A DNA stretch of 13,653 nucleotides from the NCBI GenBank assembly GCA_050258815.1, contig JBLMZM010000231.1, positions 1 through 13,653 of the forward strand, written 5' to 3'. Positions within the stretch are counted from its first letter, which is position 1. Each line of letters begins with the position of its first letter. The notes under the pieces were generated by a model that worked only from the letters and a program-made list of their open reading frames with translations, searched no databases and was not told the origin of the DNA. The position numbers were made by a program, and so were the translations under genes. The DNA comes from JAAXKN01 sp050258815 (GTDB lineage: Bacteria; Bacteroidota; Ignavibacteria; Ignavibacteriales; SURF-24). Positions 11,149 through 13,653 of the stretch are shown here, in pieces.

Positions 11149-13653
11149 TCAAAAATTAAAGTTATAGTTGAGCCCCAGGACTATCCTGCGCGGCTCTGAA
11201 TAATAATCGGGGCGCGTTAAGAATTCAGTAAGTGAATTCACGCCCTGGTTTTCCGGAGTGTACTGGCTGACCAGCGAATATCCCGCACGGCCTGTATCCC
11301 TGAAGACGTTAAGCTCATTGCGCGTATCAAAGAGGTTGTAGACTTTCAGGTAGAGTGATACTGAATTGCGTTCAGACACTAGCAGATCCTTGTTAAGCTG
11401 CAGGTCCACATTAATTTTATTAGGCATGCGTGATGAGTTCTCGAAGCTGGTTTCGAGGTTCTGGAAGTCGGGAGTATAAGGGAAACCGCTTTCATATTTG
11501 GCAATAATGCCTATGTTAAAATTGTTGGGTATTATGTAGAATACCGAAAGATTTACTGTGTGTGTCTGATCCCAGTCGAGCGGAATCACCTGTATATTCG
11601 GCTTCTTGTCGCCCTTTACTTTGTTATATGCGTCGTTGGGATCGGAGGCGTTGCCCTGGGCGCTCTGGAAGGTATAGTCCAGAGAGACAGAAATGTTATC
11701 TGTTGCCTGAGGCCTCTTATACAGCGATAAGGTTATACCCTTGGTCTGGCCGTAATCCCTGTTAGCATACACAGCATACCTGTCGCCTCCGATATAGGTA
11801 TTGCGGATTTCGGTGCCCAGCAGGTTTGTCATATCCTTAAAATATCCGATTACTTCGAGTCCCAGCATATTAAAGAATGAATAATGCAGTCCAACCTCGT
11901 AGGAGACAGTCGACTGGGCTTTCAGGTCGGCATTTCCCATGAGTGTATAAAGACCTCCCGGGGCGACCCTGAAGTTGGGATTTGAGTAAAGGAACTCCAG
12001 CGGAGGGATCTGGAAGAAGTGCCCGTAGCTGAAGTGTATTGTTCCGTCTGCTGAAATAGGGAATGCAATACCGATCCTGGGGCTTACCTGGCTCTGGGCC
12101 TTGGATTTTAGTTTCGAACTATTCTCAGGATCCCGCGGGTCGCTGGGTATGAGTCCCTTTGAATTGAAGTAATCGTATCTCACCCCCACGTTGATAATTA
12201 TGCTTTCAAATTCAATTTTATCCTGGAGGTAATATGCAAAGCTGAACGGCCTGTAGGTGAACGTGCCCTCATTGAAGAACTGGTTAACGTCAAAGATAAG
12301 TACGGTATCCTGGTACCTGGCCGTCATGTTATCCAGCCTGATATTATTAAGTCTGAGTTCAAATCCGGTTTTAGCCTCATTATACCGGTCGATCTGGCTT
12401 TCAAGGTCCCCTTTAATAATATTTGTTTTAGTAGTCCTCTGATAGTGTTTCATATTAGTTCCGCCCGTATAGAATGAATAGGCGGTCATCTGCTGCAGAA
12501 GGAGCGGATTTGCGTAGCGGGGATCATCAATATTTTCGTACACGTACGTTTTTGTTTTATTTGAAGCATAGGAATGCTTCAGCGTGGCGAATGTTCTTGG
12601 CGAGAACAGGTAAGTCAATGTTGCAATGTTGTTATATCCAGTAGTATAATCCCTTGGTAGTCCGTCCGGATCGTATTTATAGAGATGGTCGTAATTCTGC
12701 TGTTCCGAATTATCCACAAGGAAGAGGTCCGCGAATTTCAGCGGGTCGAATATATTGAAGCTTAGTTTTCCCTGGAAATTATAATTGATATAGCTGTTAA
12801 GAGGTATAAGCTTGTTGTCGCCCGTAGCATTAATATAGAAAATGTTTGCCTTCTGGAAGGAGCTGTCCTTCGGATTAAATCTCCGCTGCCCGTATATCCA
12901 TCCATCGTTCTGGTACCTGCGGAAAGCCAGATAATAGCTGGCCCGCTGGCCGAACATGTCAATTGGCCCGCTCAGGTTAGCCTTAATGTCATTTATATTA
13001 AGGGGACGGCGTTTATCGAGTCCCAGAAAGATATTTGTGGCATTTGTAAGGTAGTCCCCTGATGACACGTTAAGGTTGCCCTGGAACTTGTCGCTTCCCT
13101 GTTTTGTAATTATATCCACTATACCCGACATTGCCTGCCCGTATTCGGCGTTAAAGACGCCGCTTATGACCTTCACCTCTTCCATCACCTGCACATCGAC
13201 CGAAGATGCCTGGTTACCGGCGTAATTATCCGTTACCGGGATACCGTCAATCAGGTAACCTACCTCTGATGTTCTGCCGCCCCTGATGTGAATCTTACCG
13301 TTTGCGTCTGCCACAACGCCTGCTTTCAGCTGAAGTACGTCGGTAAGGTTCTCAACCGGCAGGTTTTTAATTTCCTCCGAGCCGACCGATAGTTCGCTGG
13401 AGGTGAGGTCCTTCTTGATTACGGGTCTCTCAGCCGTAATCACCACCTCCTGACCCAGCATTGCCGAGATTTCCTCCATACTGAGGTCAATTGTAGTAGT
13501 CTTATCGGCCGTGACTTCAACGCCCTGCACCTTAACCGCCTGGTACCCGGTCATTGATGCAATCAGAGTGTAGCTGCCGGGTGGAATATTAAGCAGGACA
13601 TAGTAGCCATTGGCATCGGTTACAGTGCCGTATTTCCTGTTTTCGGAATATAC
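11149..13653 (-). CDS. TonB-dependent outer-membrane receptor, partial (5' end outside the window)
   Basis: 834 codons are visible. The frame is open to the window edge, so the Met at 13552-13554 is internal and the signal peptide is missing. Visible residues 1 to ~55 are a carboxypeptidase-regulatory-like beta-sandwich (GTVTDANGYYVLLNIPPGSY). About 68-190 are the plug domain, with QEVVITAERP, IRGGRTSEVGYLIDGIPV (123-140) and FNAEYGQAMSGIVDIITKQG. The remainder is the 22-strand barrel, ending in the aromatic sequence YNFNF. Such receptors take up ligands across the outer membrane with TonB-ExbBD energy. The substrate is not readable from sequence; the downstream GH94 and GH144 genes suggest an oligosaccharide. 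The carboxypeptidase-like N-terminal domain is shared with SusC-type receptors. It is the first visible gene of the minus-strand cluster; the next gene starts 11 bp on. Confidence 0.93.
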   Translation of the reverse strand, partial: VYSENRKYGTVTDANGYYVLLNIPPGSYTLIASMTGYQAVKVQGVEVTADKTTTIDLSMEEISAMLGQEVVITAERPVIKKDLTSSELSVGSEEIKNLPVENLTDVLQLKAGVVADANGKIHIRGGRTSEVGYLIDGIPVTDNYAGNQASSVDVQVMEEVKVISGVFNAEYGQAMSGIVDIITKQGSDKFQGNLNVSSGDYLTNATNIFLGLDKRRPLNINDIKANLSGPIDMFGQRASYYLAFRRYQNDGWIYGQRRFNPKDSSFQKANIFYINATGDNKLIPLNSYINYNFQGKLSFNIFDPLKFADLFLVDNSEQQNYDHLYKYDPDGLPRDYTTGYNNIATLTYLFSPRTFATLKHSYASNKTKTYVYENIDDPRYANPLLLQQMTAYSFYTGGTNMKHYQRTTKTNIIKGDLESQIDRYNEAKTGFELRLNNIRLDNMTARYQDTVLIFDVNQFFNEGTFTYRPFSFAYYLQDKIEFESIIINVGVRYDYFNSKGLIPSDPRDPENSSKLKSKAQSQVSPRIGIAFPISADGTIHFSYGHFFQIPPLEFLYSNPNFRVAPGGLYTLMGNADLKAQSTVSYEVGLHYSFFNMLGLEVIGYFKDMTNLLGTEIRNTYIGGDRYAVYANRDYGQTKGITLSLYKRPQATDNISVSLDYTFQSAQGNASDPNDAYNKVKGDKKPNIQVIPLDWDQTHTVNLSVFYIIPNNFNIGIIAKYESGFPYTPDFQNLETSFENSSRMPNKINVDLQLNKDLLVSERNSVSLYLKVYNLFDTRNELNVFRDTGRAGYSLVSQYTPENQGVNSLTEFLTRPDYYSEPRRIVLGLNYNFNF

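Noticed and set aside
13552..13554. Met codon as the start of the TonB receptor
   Set aside because: The frame stays open to the window edge and the upstream codons encode the start of a carboxypeptidase-like domain, so the real start is outside.

Overview
The window looks like chromosomal DNA from an Ignavibacteria-type or related member of the Bacteroidota/Chlorobi group. The reasons are a C-terminal type IX secretion (T9SS) sorting domain with an NYPNPFNPST-type motif on a secreted glycosidase, a PorV/PorQ-family outer-membrane protein, a TonB-dependent receptor with a carboxypeptidase-like N-terminal domain, and start sites that mostly lack a Shine-Dalgarno sequence. No tRNA, rRNA, CRISPR array, transposase or phage gene was seen.

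Left end (1-374): no convincing gene. It is a mosaic of very GC-rich palindromes (73-114 and 288-325) around an AT-rich block (about 120-250) that holds 3-4 degenerate copies of a ~35-bp unit.

Region 375-2106 is a small regulatory module. On the minus strand an ECF sigma factor gene (828-1553) is followed 12 bp later by a cupredoxin lipoprotein gene (375-815). On the plus strand, divergently, lies a gene for a small four-helix membrane protein (1765-2106). The divergent gap holds two facing promoters of the same design: a 12-base element TTTGTAACCTTT containing the AAC typical of ECF -35 regions, then TCTAAT, with 17 nt between GTAACC and TCTAAT in both. The simplest reading is that this ECF sigma factor drives its own operon and the membrane protein, forming an envelope redox/copper regulon. 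No anti-sigma gene is visible; the sigma factor instead has a C-terminal extension containing a cysteine.

Region 2193-13653 is a tightly spaced minus-strand cluster, transcribed right to left: TonB-dependent receptor (5' end outside the window), a 995-residue secreted protein with a T9SS-like C-terminus, a PorV/PorQ-family barrel, a cytoplasmic GH94 phosphorylase, and a secreted GH144/glucoamylase-family glycosidase with a T9SS sorting domain. Gaps are 11, 53, 37 and 26 bp. This resembles a polysaccharide utilisation locus without a SusD gene: extracellular cleavage by the glycosidase, TonB-driven uptake through the receptor, perhaps helped by the 995-residue surface protein, and phosphorolysis inside the cell. 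The GH144 + GH94 pairing suggests a beta-glucan, possibly beta-1,2-glucan. The two convergent units are separated by hairpins at 2122-2171.
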